DNA from: an uncultured Fimbriimonas sp.
Lineage (GTDB): Bacteria; Armatimonadota; Fimbriimonadia; Fimbriimonadales; Fimbriimonadaceae
DNA length: 64,000 nucleotides
NCBI GenBank assembly: GCA_945952345.1
Contig: CAMFIS010000003.1
Coordinates: 1 to 64,000, forward strand
Direction: 5' to 3'
Shown here piece after piece: positions 15,313-24,468 of this stretch; position 1 is the stretch's first letter, and each line of letters opens with the position of its first letter. The notes beneath the pieces were generated by a model that was given only the letters and a program-made list of their open reading frames with translations, searched no databases and was not told the DNA's origin. The position numbers and the translations under genes are program-made.

Positions 15313-16653
15313 CTACGGTCGAATGCCGTATTCGTACACGTCTTCGATGATCGCGTCCTTCTGGAACGGAGTCTCGAAGCGCAGGATCTTTGGCAATGCC
15401 GTCGACGGATCCACGTACAGCACGATCGGACTCACAGGACCCTTCAGCGTGAACTTATCCAGCTTCTGGCCACTGTAGGTCACTCCGCGCTCGATCGTCC
15501 ACTTCGACGTGTCCTTGAGGAGGCTGATCAGGTAATCGGCCGAGGTATTTCCGGATTGGACCATCATCGGCTTGCCGTCCTTGCCGTTCACCAAAGCCAT
15601 CGACTTAGTGAAGTTGACTTGGTCGCCTTTGGCCTTGCTGCCATTGTTGATCACCACGACGTTTCCGCCCTGCATGACCTTGTCCGAAGTCACGATATGC
15701 ACTTTGTCATTCAGTTCGGCGGGAAGCTTGTCGACTTCCTTTCCGTTCACGAAGTAGTACTTCTCTTCCTTTCCGTCCGCACCCTTCTTCATTTCGACTC
15801 GAACTTCCTTCTTGTCTCCGCCGATAGCGCCCAAGCTGCCCTCATCGTGCAGGACTTTGACATGGGCATCGACGCCGTCGGGAAGCTTATCGACTTCCTT
15901 GCCGTTCACGAAGTAATGCTTCTCTTCCTGACCGTCCGGACCTTTCTTGACTTCAACGCGCACTTCATGTCCCTTGCCGTTTCCGATAGGGCCATCGTGG
16001 AGGACTTCGAACTTTCCGTTCATGCCTTCGGGAAGCTTGTCCACTTCCTTTCCATTCACGAAGTAGTGCTTCTCTTCTTTTCCGTCCGGACTCTTTCGCA
16101 CTTCGACGCGGACTTCGCCCTTGCCATCGCCTCTTCCATCGAGCGTGATCTTGAATTTGCCCTTCATCGAGTCGAGCTCTTCTTTGCTCATGCTCTTCAG
16201 TCCACCATGGTCATCGGTGATGAAGCCCATGTTGACGGCGGTGTCGCCCACAAACACCTTGGCGTTCGCGTTGCTGGTGGTCTCCTTTCCGTGCGCGTCG
16301 TAGTACACGGCTTGTCGGTCCTTGCCGTTTACCGTTGTCTTCGACTGCAGATGGCGATCGTTGCCATTGATGACATACGATTTGATCGTGTAGTTCTTGA
16401 GGTCCTGGATCGCCTTAATCACCTTTTCGGGTGTGGCGGCCATGACCTTGGGTTGCGAAACATAAAAGACGCCGGCGATTGCGGCGATCGAAACGAGAGT
16501 CGGCAAGGTTGCTTTTCTGAGGATGCTCATTTTAGATTCTCTTCTTTCCTTTGCGAGGGCAAGGATCAGTTCCGCTTTCGCGTCTGGCCTTGGCGCCTCG
16601 TTCTGGAGCGCTTGGATTTCTCGTTGGATGAATGGGTTGTTATCGGCACTCAT
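15313..16653 (-). CDS. Probable membrane anti-sigma factor with three internal repeats
   Basis: 446 residues. A cytoplasmic N-terminal segment of about 45 residues precedes one membrane helix (TLPTLVSIAAIAGVFYVS) and a long extracytoplasmic part. That part contains three near-identical units of about 50 residues, each with EVRVEVKKGPDG then HYFVNGKEVDKLP. The C-terminal region resembles LolA/MucB-like sensor domains (YEYGI end), though weakly. The start overlaps the 3' end of the ECF sigma gene by 14 bases, the usual sigma/anti-sigma arrangement; the anti-sigma role is inferred from that position and the topology. Confidence 0.75.
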   Translation of the reverse strand: MSADNNPFIQREIQALQNEAPRPDAKAELILALAKERRESKMSILRKATLPTLVSIAAIAGVFYVSQPKVMAATPEKVIKAIQDLKNYTIKSYVINGNDRHLQSKTTVNGKDRQAVYYDAHGKETTSNANAKVFVGDTAVNMGFITDDHGGLKSMSKEELDSMKGKFKITLDGRGDGKGEVRVEVRKSPDGKEEKHYFVNGKEVDKLPEGMNGKFEVLHDGPIGNGKGHEVRVEVKKGPDGQEEKHYFVNGKEVDKLPDGVDAHVKVLHDEGSLGAIGGDKKEVRVEMKKGADGKEEKYYFVNGKEVDKLPAELNDKVHIVTSDKVMQGGNVVVINNGSKAKGDQVNFTKSMALVNGKDGKPMMVQSGNTSADYLISLLKDTSKWTIERGVTYSGQKLDKFTLKGPVSPIVLYVDPSTALPKILRFETPFQKDAIIEDVYEYGIRP

Positions 16654-17182
16654 AACGAATCTCCTGATAGGTGCTTCCGAGCATGGTTTGCAACCTCGTT
16701 CTTGCGTGATGCAAACGAGATTTTACGGTGCCCACCGGTGAGGCGGTCAAGTCGGCAATCTCTTCGATCGACATTTGCTGCACTTCGTACAACAAAAACG
16801 CCTCGCGAAGAGCGCTGGGAAGCGTGTGGAGAGCGGCTAGCAGAACCTCACCGTCCTCGACCGATCGATAGCCGGAATCCTCTTTTGGACCCAGGTGCTC
16901 GAGCGGGTAGAACAAGCGGCGTTTGCGTCGCCAGGCGATGTATTCTCGAAACGCGATTCGACTGAGCCACGTTCGGTGACTCGCCTCGCCGCGATAGCTT
17001 GAGAGAGATTGGATGGCTTTGAAAAAGGTCTGCTGGGCGAGATCCTCAGCGGTCTCTGCATGCCGAGTCAGGTGACGTAATAATCGATAAATGTCATCGT
17101 AGTGACGATGAACCCAGTTATTGAGCGCCTCAGCATCCCGATTTCTTAGCTTGTCCAATTGCTCGCAAGGTTCGAGATCCAT
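16640..17182 (-). CDS. ECF-type RNA polymerase sigma factor
   Basis: 180 residues. Region 2 (about residues 25-90) contains HYDDIYRLLRHLTRHAETAE and DLAQQTFFKAIQ; region 4 (about 115-170) contains LPSALREAFLLYEVQQMS and an HTH with VGTVKSRLHHARTRL. It directs transcription of a regulon, probably including its own operon. The ATG at 17182 has a GGAG Shine-Dalgarno 4 bases upstream, unlike the leaderless genes around it. The following gene is its likely anti-sigma factor. Confidence 0.93.
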   Translation of the reverse strand: MDLEPCEQLDKLRNRDAEALNNWVHRHYDDIYRLLRHLTRHAETAEDLAQQTFFKAIQSLSSYRGEASHRTWLSRIAFREYIAWRRKRRLFYPLEHLGPKEDSGYRSVEDGEVLLAALHTLPSALREAFLLYEVQQMSIEEIADLTASPVGTVKSRLHHARTRLQTMLGSTYQEIRYECR

Positions 17183-17268
17183 CTTTCTCCACTGGGTATT
17201 GAGAGAATACGCACGTGAAAGGTTGAGTAAGTTTCCCGATCAGCCCGAAAATATGATCGGAGATCCAA

Positions 17269-18009
17269 ATGCTGGCAACAATTCTCGGGCTTGGCCCCGT
17301 CCACGACGATGGACCGATCGCACTTCGGTTTCGTCCGGCAGTGGGTGAGAAGTATCGGTACCAATTGCGGTTGGAGGATGACAAGGGCTCGTTCATTCCC
17401 GCCGGCAGCCAGGCGTCCCTGGTGTATAAGATCGCGGGCATCAAAAGCGGGGTTTACACCATTGTTACGAGCTTCGAAAAGGACGGACATGCGGTAAGTC
17501 CATCGAAAGCGCCACCGCAAACATTCTCGGTGGATCAGTTTCTGCATTGCATGAAAGAGGCTCAGACGTTCGGCGTATCTCCCGGCCCGGACCTCCTTGC
17601 CACCGACCTTGCCGGCAAGTTTGGCGTGCGATTTCCTTCAACGCTGCCCAAGGTAGGGCAATCTTGGACGACCGACGAGTCCAAAGGGCCCTGGCTCAAA
17701 CGGGTGTTGGACTTTGCGAATGTCGACAAGTCGAAAGTGGCGGAGTCGCCAGCCTCTGTTCAGATGACGGTCGGCGACTTGACCTCCACCACCGTCGAAA
17801 TTCGGACAAAGATGACTGCCTTCTTGAAGCTTTCGGATAAAAAAGATTCGTTAACCTTTGACTTCTCTGGGACTCAAACAGCGTTGTTCGACCTCAAGAC
17901 GGGTATGCCGATCTCCCTTTGCCGGGTGGCCAAGATGAAAGTGAAATTTCCCGGAGATGAGTTCGAAGATTCGAGTATGTTGCAGCTGAGCCGCGTAAGC
18001 GCTCAGTGA
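17269..18009 (+). CDS. DUF6263-like protein, copy 1
   Basis: 246 residues. It starts with a short hydrophobic segment followed by LRFRPAVGEKYRYQL, the opening strand of DUF6263-like proteins, which are predicted to be exported beta-rich proteins of unknown function. The C-terminal half (TGMPISLCRVAKMKV) matches its neighbour. ATG 17269 has GGAG 6 bases upstream. It is a tandem paralogue of the next gene and divergent from the sigma factor. Confidence 0.75.
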   Translation: MLATILGLGPVHDDGPIALRFRPAVGEKYRYQLRLEDDKGSFIPAGSQASLVYKIAGIKSGVYTIVTSFEKDGHAVSPSKAPPQTFSVDQFLHCMKEAQTFGVSPGPDLLATDLAGKFGVRFPSTLPKVGQSWTTDESKGPWLKRVLDFANVDKSKVAESPASVQMTVGDLTSTTVEIRTKMTAFLKLSDKKDSLTFDFSGTQTALFDLKTGMPISLCRVAKMKVKFPGDEFEDSSMLQLSRVSAQ

Positions 18010-18053
18010 AAATTGGTCTTCGCGGGTGTTTCTCCAGTTGCGGAGATAAGCGG

Positions 18054-18059
18054 TACATT
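18054..18059 (+). promoter_or_regulatory. Possible -10 element of the second DUF6263-like gene
   Basis: TACATT, 8 bases before ATG 18068; slightly longer than the leaderless spacing. Confidence 0.35.
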
Positions 18060-18067
18060 CATTGCAG

Positions 18068-18802
18068 ATGTTCTCTCTTCTGGTCGCGTCAGCCATCAAC
18101 CAAGGCACCGCCACATTCAAATTTCAGCCAAAAGTCGGCGATAAATATCGCTACGCCACAACCATGACGGATGAGGATGGACATGAGATGATCCCACCTG
18201 GCCACAAGATGTACTCAGCATTTAAGGTGGCCGGACAGAAGGATGACAAATTCACCGTTCACCTGTTGAACACGCAAGATTCCGGCGAGCCAAACGTTGT
18301 AGGGACTTTTCGAGTTTTGCCCACGCTGAGAAGTGAGATGATTGCTACCGATCAAGCTACCGACGAGGGAGCTGCCGGTGCATCGTTAGCGGTAAACCTC
18401 ATCGGAGCCTTTGGCTTGGAGTTCAGCGATAAGCCGGTCAAGGCGGGCGACACATGGAATCCCCCGTTCGATGCCAAGGCGATTGGGGCCGCATTCATCG
18501 AAGGAACCACGCATAGCACCACCGCCAAAGTAGATTCCGAGGGATCGGTGACTATCACCCTTCAAAAGCTCGATGAAAAGTCAGGGACGTTTCTGTCCAC
18601 TATGCATGTCAAATTCTCTTCTGATTTACAGGAAGGCGGCCAGACCCATCATGTAACGTTCACCATGGATTGTGATCAGACCACCGTGATCGAGCGGACT
18701 TCCTGTATTCCAATTTCCATCGATCGTAAAATCAAAATGCTGATGAAAGCGGACGCCGAAACTCAAGCGACCTCGTTGATCATGCATCTCGTGCGGGTTT
18801 AA
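18068..18802 (+). CDS. DUF6263-like protein, copy 2
   Basis: About 244 residues. A hydrophobic start (MFSLLVASAIN) precedes FKFQPKVGDKYRYATTM, matching copy 1, and TSCIPISIDRKIKMLM near the end aligns with copy 1. ATG 18068 is preferred over TTG 18062. The two copies are of similar length and probably arose by tandem duplication; they share the overall pattern rather than high identity. Function unknown. Confidence 0.75.
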   Translation: MFSLLVASAINQGTATFKFQPKVGDKYRYATTMTDEDGHEMIPPGHKMYSAFKVAGQKDDKFTVHLLNTQDSGEPNVVGTFRVLPTLRSEMIATDQATDEGAAGASLAVNLIGAFGLEFSDKPVKAGDTWNPPFDAKAIGAAFIEGTTHSTTAKVDSEGSVTITLQKLDEKSGTFLSTMHVKFSSDLQEGGQTHHVTFTMDCDQTTVIERTSCIPISIDRKIKMLMKADAETQATSLIMHLVRV

Positions 18803-18843
18803 TCCACAAGCGAAAAGGTCGGTCTAGCTTCCTGAAGTTCCCA

Positions 18844-19986
18844 CTACTTTGCGTAGGGTGAGCACAGCGGGTCGCCGATCACAATGTCTTCCCATCCCAC
18901 GAACCGAGACGCCGCATAGTAGCTCTCTGCCAACGTCCACCCCGACGTATAACGATCAAAGAGTATCGTGGGTGAAGCGACTGCCTGGAGCAAAGGCTCG
19001 TCGCAGTAACCCTTCGCTCCCGTCACTCGGCCCTTGATCAAATCGACGATAAGCGATTGCCCACCCGAGGTTGGCAAGAACGTCCGCGCCGAGGTCGAAA
19101 CCGCGGTCTCGGCGATCGCGCCAGGATCGAAGCGCAGCATCAGATAGCCTTGAGCATCGAACTTGGGATCGTTGCTGCCCCACGAACTGTAGCCTGCGAT
19201 TCCGCTCTTTCGGCCGATGAACACGTCGGTCCGATCGACCATGACGGGAATGCCCTTCTTCTCCAACAGCTTGCCCGCCACCACCATGTCGGCGTCCCAC
19301 TCGTTGTAGGCCATCTCGTTGATCATATGCATGTCCAGCTTGCCATCGGTGATCGCCGACAATGGGACCTTATCGACACTCCCAATTCCATGTCCCTCGG
19401 CCACGTCGATCAGGAATTTGCCCGTTGGCCTTTGCTTCTCGGATTGCATGGCAAACGTGGTGAGAAGCTTGGCGTCGTCCGCCGTGTAGCCGTCCAGTCT
19501 GGTGACCAAATAACCGCCAAACTTAGCGTGAGTAAATCGCTCCCTCGAATTCCAAAATCGGTTCGACCAGCACTTGCCGGTGAAGCCGGAATCGTTCAAC
19601 TGAATCGGGATTGAGTCCTTACGGTCGGCGTAACCGATAGCCGCAATTGTGGAATCGAGCGAAGGTTGAGTCCCGCTCACCCCGGTCGTCGCCCCCGTTA
19701 ATCGAATCGGTATGCCTTTGGTGAGCACGATGAAGTCAATACCCGGTTTCTTGGCCAGAATTGTCCGCAGAGGTTTGTCGATCTTCTCCAAGAATTCCCC
19801 GTACTTCATGGTCTCGTTTTGCGTGCTCACGCCGGAATCCTGGCACTCAACCTTCAGCACGTTCGTCACGCCCCGCTTCTGCATATAGTCCGACGCGATT
19901 TCCACGGACATCGGGCTAGCGGTATTCTCGATCACCAATACGCGGGCGGCATTAGAGGCGATGACAACGGCGAGAGAAGCGAGCAT
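18844..19986 (-). CDS. TIGR03790-family exported protein
   Basis: 380 residues with a short signal peptide-like start (MLASLAVVIASNA). The conserved set of this uncharacterised family is visible: FIVLTKGIPIRL, GIAGYSSWGSND, RVTGAKGYCDEPLLQAVASP and the C-terminal LAESYYAASRFVGWEDIVIG with a final GDPLCSPY. The family is found in Planctomycetes, Armatimonadota and relatives; its role is unknown. TAGTAT lies 6 bases before the ATG. Confidence 0.88.
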   Translation of the reverse strand: MLASLAVVIASNAARVLVIENTASPMSVEIASDYMQKRGVTNVLKVECQDSGVSTQNETMKYGEFLEKIDKPLRTILAKKPGIDFIVLTKGIPIRLTGATTGVSGTQPSLDSTIAAIGYADRKDSIPIQLNDSGFTGKCWSNRFWNSRERFTHAKFGGYLVTRLDGYTADDAKLLTTFAMQSEKQRPTGKFLIDVAEGHGIGSVDKVPLSAITDGKLDMHMINEMAYNEWDADMVVAGKLLEKKGIPVMVDRTDVFIGRKSGIAGYSSWGSNDPKFDAQGYLMLRFDPGAIAETAVSTSARTFLPTSGGQSLIVDLIKGRVTGAKGYCDEPLLQAVASPTILFDRYTSGWTLAESYYAASRFVGWEDIVIGDPLCSPYAK

Positions 19987-19992
19987 AGGCGA

Positions 19993-19998
19993 ATACTA
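19993..19998 (-). promoter_or_regulatory. -10 element of a predicted leaderless promoter (TIGR03790 gene)
   Basis: TAGTAT, 6 bases before ATG 19986. Confidence 0.55.
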
Positions 19999-20562
19999 TC
20001 ACATCGCCAGGTGATTCCGAATCGCCTTCGCACACTGCTCGGGACTCATGGCCGAGGTATCGACCTCAAAATCGTAGGTTCGATTTTGGTGAACCGCATC
20101 TTGCCATCTCTGAACGGGCTCAGGAATATCGGGACCCTTGACATATCCCGATTCAGTGGCATTTCGTCGTTCCATGATTGTCTCGATCGGGCAACGGATA
20201 CCCACAAAGAGCACAGGCAAGTCCTGTAAGTAGTGCAAACCATATTGGTACGGATCGAATGGATCGGCGTACCAAGTGTGGTAGCCAACATCCATCACGA
20301 CGTTCTTGCCTTGCATGGCTTCGGCGGCGACGATTTGGTGGAGGGCGGCATACAGCATCCGAACCATCGACTCGATCTCAGGCTTTTCACCGCCTGGGCG
20401 CAGGCCGATGCCCGGCCAAAACCGTTCTTCGGTCATCTCGCGCATCGACCAATCGACACCGAGATTCACCCAATCGCCAGGAAATGTCTCGACGATGACG
20501 TTGGCAATACTCGATTTCCCAGAACGAGGAACGCCGTTGAGGATGATGATCTGTCCGGCCAT
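19999..20562 (-). CDS. Chloramphenicol phosphotransferase-like P-loop kinase
   Basis: 187 residues. A Walker A motif (LNGVPRSGKSS, residues 8-18), the GVDWSM segment, VLFVGIRCPIE and the C-terminal YDFEVDTS follow the order seen in chloramphenicol 3-O-phosphotransferase (CPT). CPT phosphorylates the drug; most chromosomal relatives have unknown small-molecule substrates, so I do not call it a resistance gene. It follows the MFS gene by six bases on the same strand, so the pair may share a transcript. Confidence 0.8.
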   Translation of the reverse strand: MAGQIIILNGVPRSGKSSIANVIVETFPGDWVNLGVDWSMREMTEERFWPGIGLRPGGEKPEIESMVRMLYAALHQIVAAEAMQGKNVVMDVGYHTWYADPFDPYQYGLHYLQDLPVLFVGIRCPIETIMERRNATESGYVKGPDIPEPVQRWQDAVHQNRTYDFEVDTSAMSPEQCAKAIRNHLAM

Positions 20563-20568
20563 TCTGGA

Positions 20569-21816
20569 CTAAGCAGGGGCGGGCTCTTCATCCTCGTGAT
20601 GCTTCACTTCAGGCATGGTGAAGGCAAGGATGATGACGATGATATAGAAGAATCCGACATAAAGAAACCCGAGCCTCGGTTCGGGAAGCATGCCTGCGTA
20701 CAAGGTTCCTATCGCGGTAATGATGCGCCCCATGTTGTAGCAAAATCCCGCGCCTGTGGTGCGCAGCAATGTTGGGAAGAGGGCTGGGAAGTACAGTGGA
20801 AAGGCCCCGAACACACCAAGACTAAAGAATGCAGCGGCAATCACCCATACGCGGAATTCCTCTAGCGAGCGCTGATGGGCGAAGCCGTAGGTAAAAACGA
20901 ACAGCGCGCCAATGAGCATGATAGCGAAGCCCTTGCGGAATCCCAAATACCTTGTAAGGAAAGCGGATAGGAAGTTACCGACGATGTTCCAAAGCGTGTA
21001 CGTGATGGTCAAATTCGACACCATGGATTTGACCTCCGCCTTCGGCAGGCCTTTCACATCAGGGTGCGTTTGAACCAACTGACTGGAGAAGAAAAGGACC
21101 GTCCACGCCCCGCATAGCGTGATCGCAGACATAATGAGCACCTTCATCGTGGTGGGGAAAATAGCCTTCGTGAACAGAGCGCTGATGGGTGGCGTGGCCT
21201 CTCGCTCTTTCGCACCCGACCATTCTTCGGGTTCCGGAACAGCTTTGCGAATCCAGAGAGTTGCGAAAGCGGGAATGATTCCAACAAGAAAGACCATGCG
21301 CGGCTGGGCGATGAGACTGGTCGCGACCGAAGCCATGATCATGCCGGCCATGTATCCGCTCTGGAGAATCGCGCCGCCGAGGTAACGGTGCTTGCGGTGC
21401 AGAGTTTCGGAGACGAGGGCCGCACCCGCTGCCCATTCGCCGCCGATGCCGAGGGCGGCAAGGAAACGGAAAACCATGAGCTGCTGCCACGAGCCAGAAA
21501 GGGCGGCGAGGCCCGTGAAGCAGGCATAGAAAAGGATCGTGATGTTCAGCGTTTTGGTTCGACCAAGTTTGTCGCCGAACCGTCCGAAGACCGCGCCACC
21601 CAGCGCCCAACCGACCAAGAAGACGGCTTGGATTATCGCGGCTTTGGATTTGGTTTCGGGATCGCCTGGAGCCTTGCCCAGAAGTTCGCCCACAAATGGC
21701 AACGCGACAAGCCCGTACATGAAACCATCGAGGCCATCGAAAGCCCAGCCGAGCCATGCGGCGGCAAAGGCTTTGAATTGCTGTTTTGTGATCGTCGTCG
21801 ATCGTGCCGCTTGCAT
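20569..21816 (-). CDS. MFS transporter (SHS/metabolite:H+ symporter-like)
   Basis: 415 residues with about 12 membrane helices. FAAAWLGWAFDGLDGFMYGL in helix 1, FGRFGDKLGRTKTL in the loop 2-3 signature and RFLAALGIGGEWAAG in helix 4 are typical of the sugar/organic-acid symporter branch. The substrate is unknown. TATAAT lies 8 bases before the ATG. It is followed by the CPT-like kinase. Confidence 0.9.
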   Translation of the reverse strand: MQAARSTTITKQQFKAFAAAWLGWAFDGLDGFMYGLVALPFVGELLGKAPGDPETKSKAAIIQAVFLVGWALGGAVFGRFGDKLGRTKTLNITILFYACFTGLAALSGSWQQLMVFRFLAALGIGGEWAAGAALVSETLHRKHRYLGGAILQSGYMAGMIMASVATSLIAQPRMVFLVGIIPAFATLWIRKAVPEPEEWSGAKEREATPPISALFTKAIFPTTMKVLIMSAITLCGAWTVLFFSSQLVQTHPDVKGLPKAEVKSMVSNLTITYTLWNIVGNFLSAFLTRYLGFRKGFAIMLIGALFVFTYGFAHQRSLEEFRVWVIAAAFFSLGVFGAFPLYFPALFPTLLRTTGAGFCYNMGRIITAIGTLYAGMLPEPRLGFLYVGFFYIIVIILAFTMPEVKHHEDEEPAPA

Positions 21817-21824
21817 TGCAGACG

Positions 21825-21830
21825 ATTATA
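21825..21830 (-). promoter_or_regulatory. -10 element before the MFS transporter gene
   Basis: A perfect TATAAT on the minus strand, 8 bases before ATG 21816; a very short or absent leader is expected. Confidence 0.5.
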
Positions 21831-21903
21831 ACGGTTTTACGATTTTGAATCCAGAACGCGTCGAAAACTCCGTCGCTTTTTCGAACGGATTAGGAATTCA
21901 AGT

Positions 21904-22557
21904 CTATCCCGATGATGCTTTGAAGCCAGCGGCATCCAGTTTCGGATTGTCCATCTGGCCCTTATATTCCATCCACCCCGATTGTTCGCCAGCTTTGTAC
22001 TCGTTGCCAAGCAGGTGCTTTCGCTCTGGATCAAAGTAGACGCTGATCGAATTGTCGACCGAGCCCGCGATGACTTTGATGACAATTTCCGAAACCTTAT
22101 GATCTCGCCAAGTGTCCTTCTTTCCCCACGAAAATTGAAATTCGATTCCCTGGGGTGGATTCATAAGCACCCGTTTGTTGGGCGTGTTCAGAAGCCAAGT
22201 CATGATCAGCCCGCCGGTGACCTCGTAGCCTGGCGTAATGTTGGGATCGGTGTTCAGGGCTTGAACTCCTCCCGGCCCCCCAACTGTCGTGACATTCTTG
22301 CCGTCACAGTAATAGTCCGGAGCAATTTCCTTCGGACGATCGCCAGACTTCTGGCCTTTAACCACCAACTTGAATCCGCTTTCCTTGATGTACTCAAGGT
22401 GTTGCTCGTATTTGCCAGGAAAGAGTCCCGAGCTCTTGTCATGGATCAGATCGGCCGAGAACGACTTGAGCTTGGAGTAATTCTCCATCGCTTTGAGGAA
22501 CGCTTCCTTGGGGGAGTCTTCATGGATGGCGCTGATAGCAAGGATGGTGGCAATCAT
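21904..22557 (-). CDS. LolA-like exported protein
   Basis: 217 residues from ATG 22557, giving a hydrophobic start (MIATILAISAI). The sequence KAMENYSKLKSFSADLIHD and the following beta-strand pattern resemble LolA/LolB-type lipoprotein carriers and DUF-type relatives, which form a half-barrel. A longer frame upstream exists, but its first 77 residues are basic, low-complexity and overlap the neighbouring MFS gene. The family call is tentative. Confidence 0.7.
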   Translation of the reverse strand: MIATILAISAIHEDSPKEAFLKAMENYSKLKSFSADLIHDKSSGLFPGKYEQHLEYIKESGFKLVVKGQKSGDRPKEIAPDYYCDGKNVTTVGGPGGVQALNTDPNITPGYEVTGGLIMTWLLNTPNKRVLMNPPQGIEFQFSWGKKDTWRDHKVSEIVIKVIAGSVDNSISVYFDPERKHLLGNEYKAGEQSGWMEYKGQMDNPKLDAAGFKASSG

Positions 22558-22682
22558 ATCTAGTGGCAATGACGTTAGCGACGCCAGTTTCGTTGCGCAG
22601 GTTGGTCGTACTCGCTTAGAGAACAGCTTGGCGACTCTCGGATTACTCAGCCCGTCCACTCGTCTACGATTTGGCGGGTTTT

Positions 22683-23954
22683 TTAGTTCGCTTTTGGGAG
22701 AAGCCCCTGCCCTTGGTACACGATTCGACTCTCGGCGTTGACCTTCGGCAGTTGCGTGGTGAACCAGGCGAAGCCGAGCAGGCTGCACACGCCGGTGATC
22801 ATGACCGTTATCGGAGCCCCGACGATATGGGCGAGCGTTCCCGCGAGGAGACTGCCGATAGGTGCCGCGCCGAAGAACGCCATGGTGTAGTAGCTCATGA
22901 CACGGGCGCGCTTGTCCTCGCTCACCAGCGACTGGATGACCGTGTTGCTGGCCGAGGCGGTTTGCATGAGACCGAAGCCGACGAAGATCATGAGGACCAT
23001 CGAGAGCCAGAGATTGGTCGAGAATCCGAAGAGGATGAGCGCGGTGCCCAGCATGGCGGCCGATATCTGGATCATGCGGCTGAGGCCGACAACCGACTTT
23101 CGAACCGCGAGCGAGAGAGCCGAGACAAGGGCTCCGACGCCGGTGGCGCCCATGAGCATTCCAAGTGTGGTCGGACCGCCGTGAAGAATGTCCGTCGCGA
23201 AGACGGGCATGAGCACTGCGTACGGATAGCCCATGAAGCTAATGAGACTGAAGAGTATGAGGATGGTGCGGATCGGGACGAAGCTGCGAACGTAGTCCCA
23301 TCCCTCGCGCATCTGCTCGAGCATCGGGGCCTTGGATTGGGGCCACTCATGCGGTCGGACCTTCATGACCAAGAGCGAAGCGATGACCGCGATGTAGCTA
23401 ATGCCGTCGATGAAGAAACACCAACCCTCGCCAACGGCGGCGATGACAAAACCGGCGATTGCGGGTCCGATGAGGCGAGCGCCATTGACCATCGACGAGT
23501 TGATCGCGATGGCATTGCCGAGGTCGCGGCGATCCTCGAGCATGTGGACAAGGAACGATTGTCGGCCCGGCATATCGAGCGAGTTGATCGCGCCTTGGAA
23601 GGCCGAGAGGGCGATGACTTCCCACAGGTTGATGACATGGGTGAGGGCAAGGGCAGCCAAAGATAGGGATTGAATCGCAGCGAGAATTTGAGTCCAAACC
23701 AGGAGCTTCTGGCGGTTCAGTCGCTCAACGATGACGCCTGCGAACGGGCCTAGGATAAAGGCGACGATCTGCCCGGAGAAGCTGACCACGCCAAGGAGGA
23801 GGGCGGAGTGGGTGAGGTGGTAGACCAGCCAGGTGGTGGCGAGGCGCGTCATCCAGGTTCCGATAACGGAGATGGTTTGCCCAAAGAAGTAGAGCTTAAA
23901 GTTACGGTGGCTGAGGGCGCGCCAGGCGTAGGAGAATTCTTTGGGTCGGATCAT
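22683..23954 (-). CDS. MFS transporter, DHA3/EntS-like exporter
   Basis: 423 residues with about 12 membrane helices, starting at ATG 23954 (MIRPKEFSYAWRALSHRNFK), a start typical of the MFS_3 family. LYFFGQTISVIGTWMTRLA and the loop FAGVIVERLNRQKLL are typical. The family exports siderophores or drugs. It overlaps the MarR gene by four bases (ATGA), so the regulator and exporter form one operon, and the substrate is probably a compound sensed by that regulator. Confidence 0.92.
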   Translation of the reverse strand: MIRPKEFSYAWRALSHRNFKLYFFGQTISVIGTWMTRLATTWLVYHLTHSALLLGVVSFSGQIVAFILGPFAGVIVERLNRQKLLVWTQILAAIQSLSLAALALTHVINLWEVIALSAFQGAINSLDMPGRQSFLVHMLEDRRDLGNAIAINSSMVNGARLIGPAIAGFVIAAVGEGWCFFIDGISYIAVIASLLVMKVRPHEWPQSKAPMLEQMREGWDYVRSFVPIRTILILFSLISFMGYPYAVLMPVFATDILHGGPTTLGMLMGATGVGALVSALSLAVRKSVVGLSRMIQISAAMLGTALILFGFSTNLWLSMVLMIFVGFGLMQTASASNTVIQSLVSEDKRARVMSYYTMAFFGAAPIGSLLAGTLAHIVGAPITVMITGVCSLLGFAWFTTQLPKVNAESRIVYQGQGLLPKAN

Positions 23955-24373
23955 TGGTCTCCCATTTGGCGCATGATCTTGGCTGCTTCGAAGAGGGTCT
24001 TTTGCTGGGCCGCTGTTAGCTGAGCGACTTGATCTCCGAGCCATGATCGCCTTGCAGCTCTCATTTCGCTCTGCACGATTTGCCCTTCGCGGGTGAGGAC
24101 GATGTTGGTCTGGCGGCCGTCGGTGGGGTGGGCCCGGCGCTCGACCATACCAAGTTCCTCGAGGTTGGCGACGGTCGTGCTCATCGATTGCGGCTTCATT
24201 CCCTCGGCACGGGCAAGGTCGCTGATGGTTCTTTCGCCTTCTCGGGCCAGCCTAGCAAGGACGGCTCGCTGGGTGAGCGAGAGTTCGTGCTCGGCGGTTT
24301 CGAATCGGAGCCGGCGGACAAGGGTTCCGATCGAGGAGGCAAGGTCGTCGACGTAGGCGTCGAATTCTGTCAC
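23951..24373 (-). CDS. MarR-family transcriptional regulator
   Basis: 140 residues from GTG 24373, the usual MarR length. The winged helix is visible: LSLTQRAVLARLAREGERT, then EGMKPQSMSTTVANLEELGM (recognition helix) and RRAHPTDGRQTNIVLTREG (wing). In-frame ATGs up to 24487 would add 38 residues, but the candidate operator at 24401-24421 lies inside that stretch, so I prefer the shorter form. It is upstream of and coupled to the MFS exporter, which it probably represses. Confidence 0.88.
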   Translation of the reverse strand: MTEFDAYVDDLASSIGTLVRRLRFETAEHELSLTQRAVLARLAREGERTISDLARAEGMKPQSMSTTVANLEELGMVERRAHPTDGRQTNIVLTREGQIVQSEMRAARRSWLGDQVAQLTAAQQKTLFEAAKIMRQMGDQ

Positions 24374-24401
24374 TATGACTGTTTCTACGTTGTTTGCAGG
24401 C

Positions 24402-24420
24402 AAACTGTTCAGTTTAACTG
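24402..24420. promoter_or_regulatory. Candidate MarR operator
   Basis: Inverted repeats AAACTG-TT-CAGTTT (24402-24415) and the overlapping CAGTT-T-AACTG (24410-24420) lie about 30-50 bases upstream of the MarR start in a short AT-rich patch. Confidence 0.5.
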
Positions 24421-24468
24421 AAGATATTTTTAGAAATGGGTCTGCTGGGAAGGAAACGACATTCATAA

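Noticed and set aside
15307-16965. 552-codon plus-strand frame opposite the anti-sigma gene
   Set aside because: It mirrors the repeat units of the true gene, has no start signal or motif, and would overlap the sigma gene.
22671-23666. 331-codon plus-strand frame opposite the MFS exporter
   Set aside because: Extremely rich in Glu, Asp, Arg and His, as expected for the complement of a hydrophobic protein gene.
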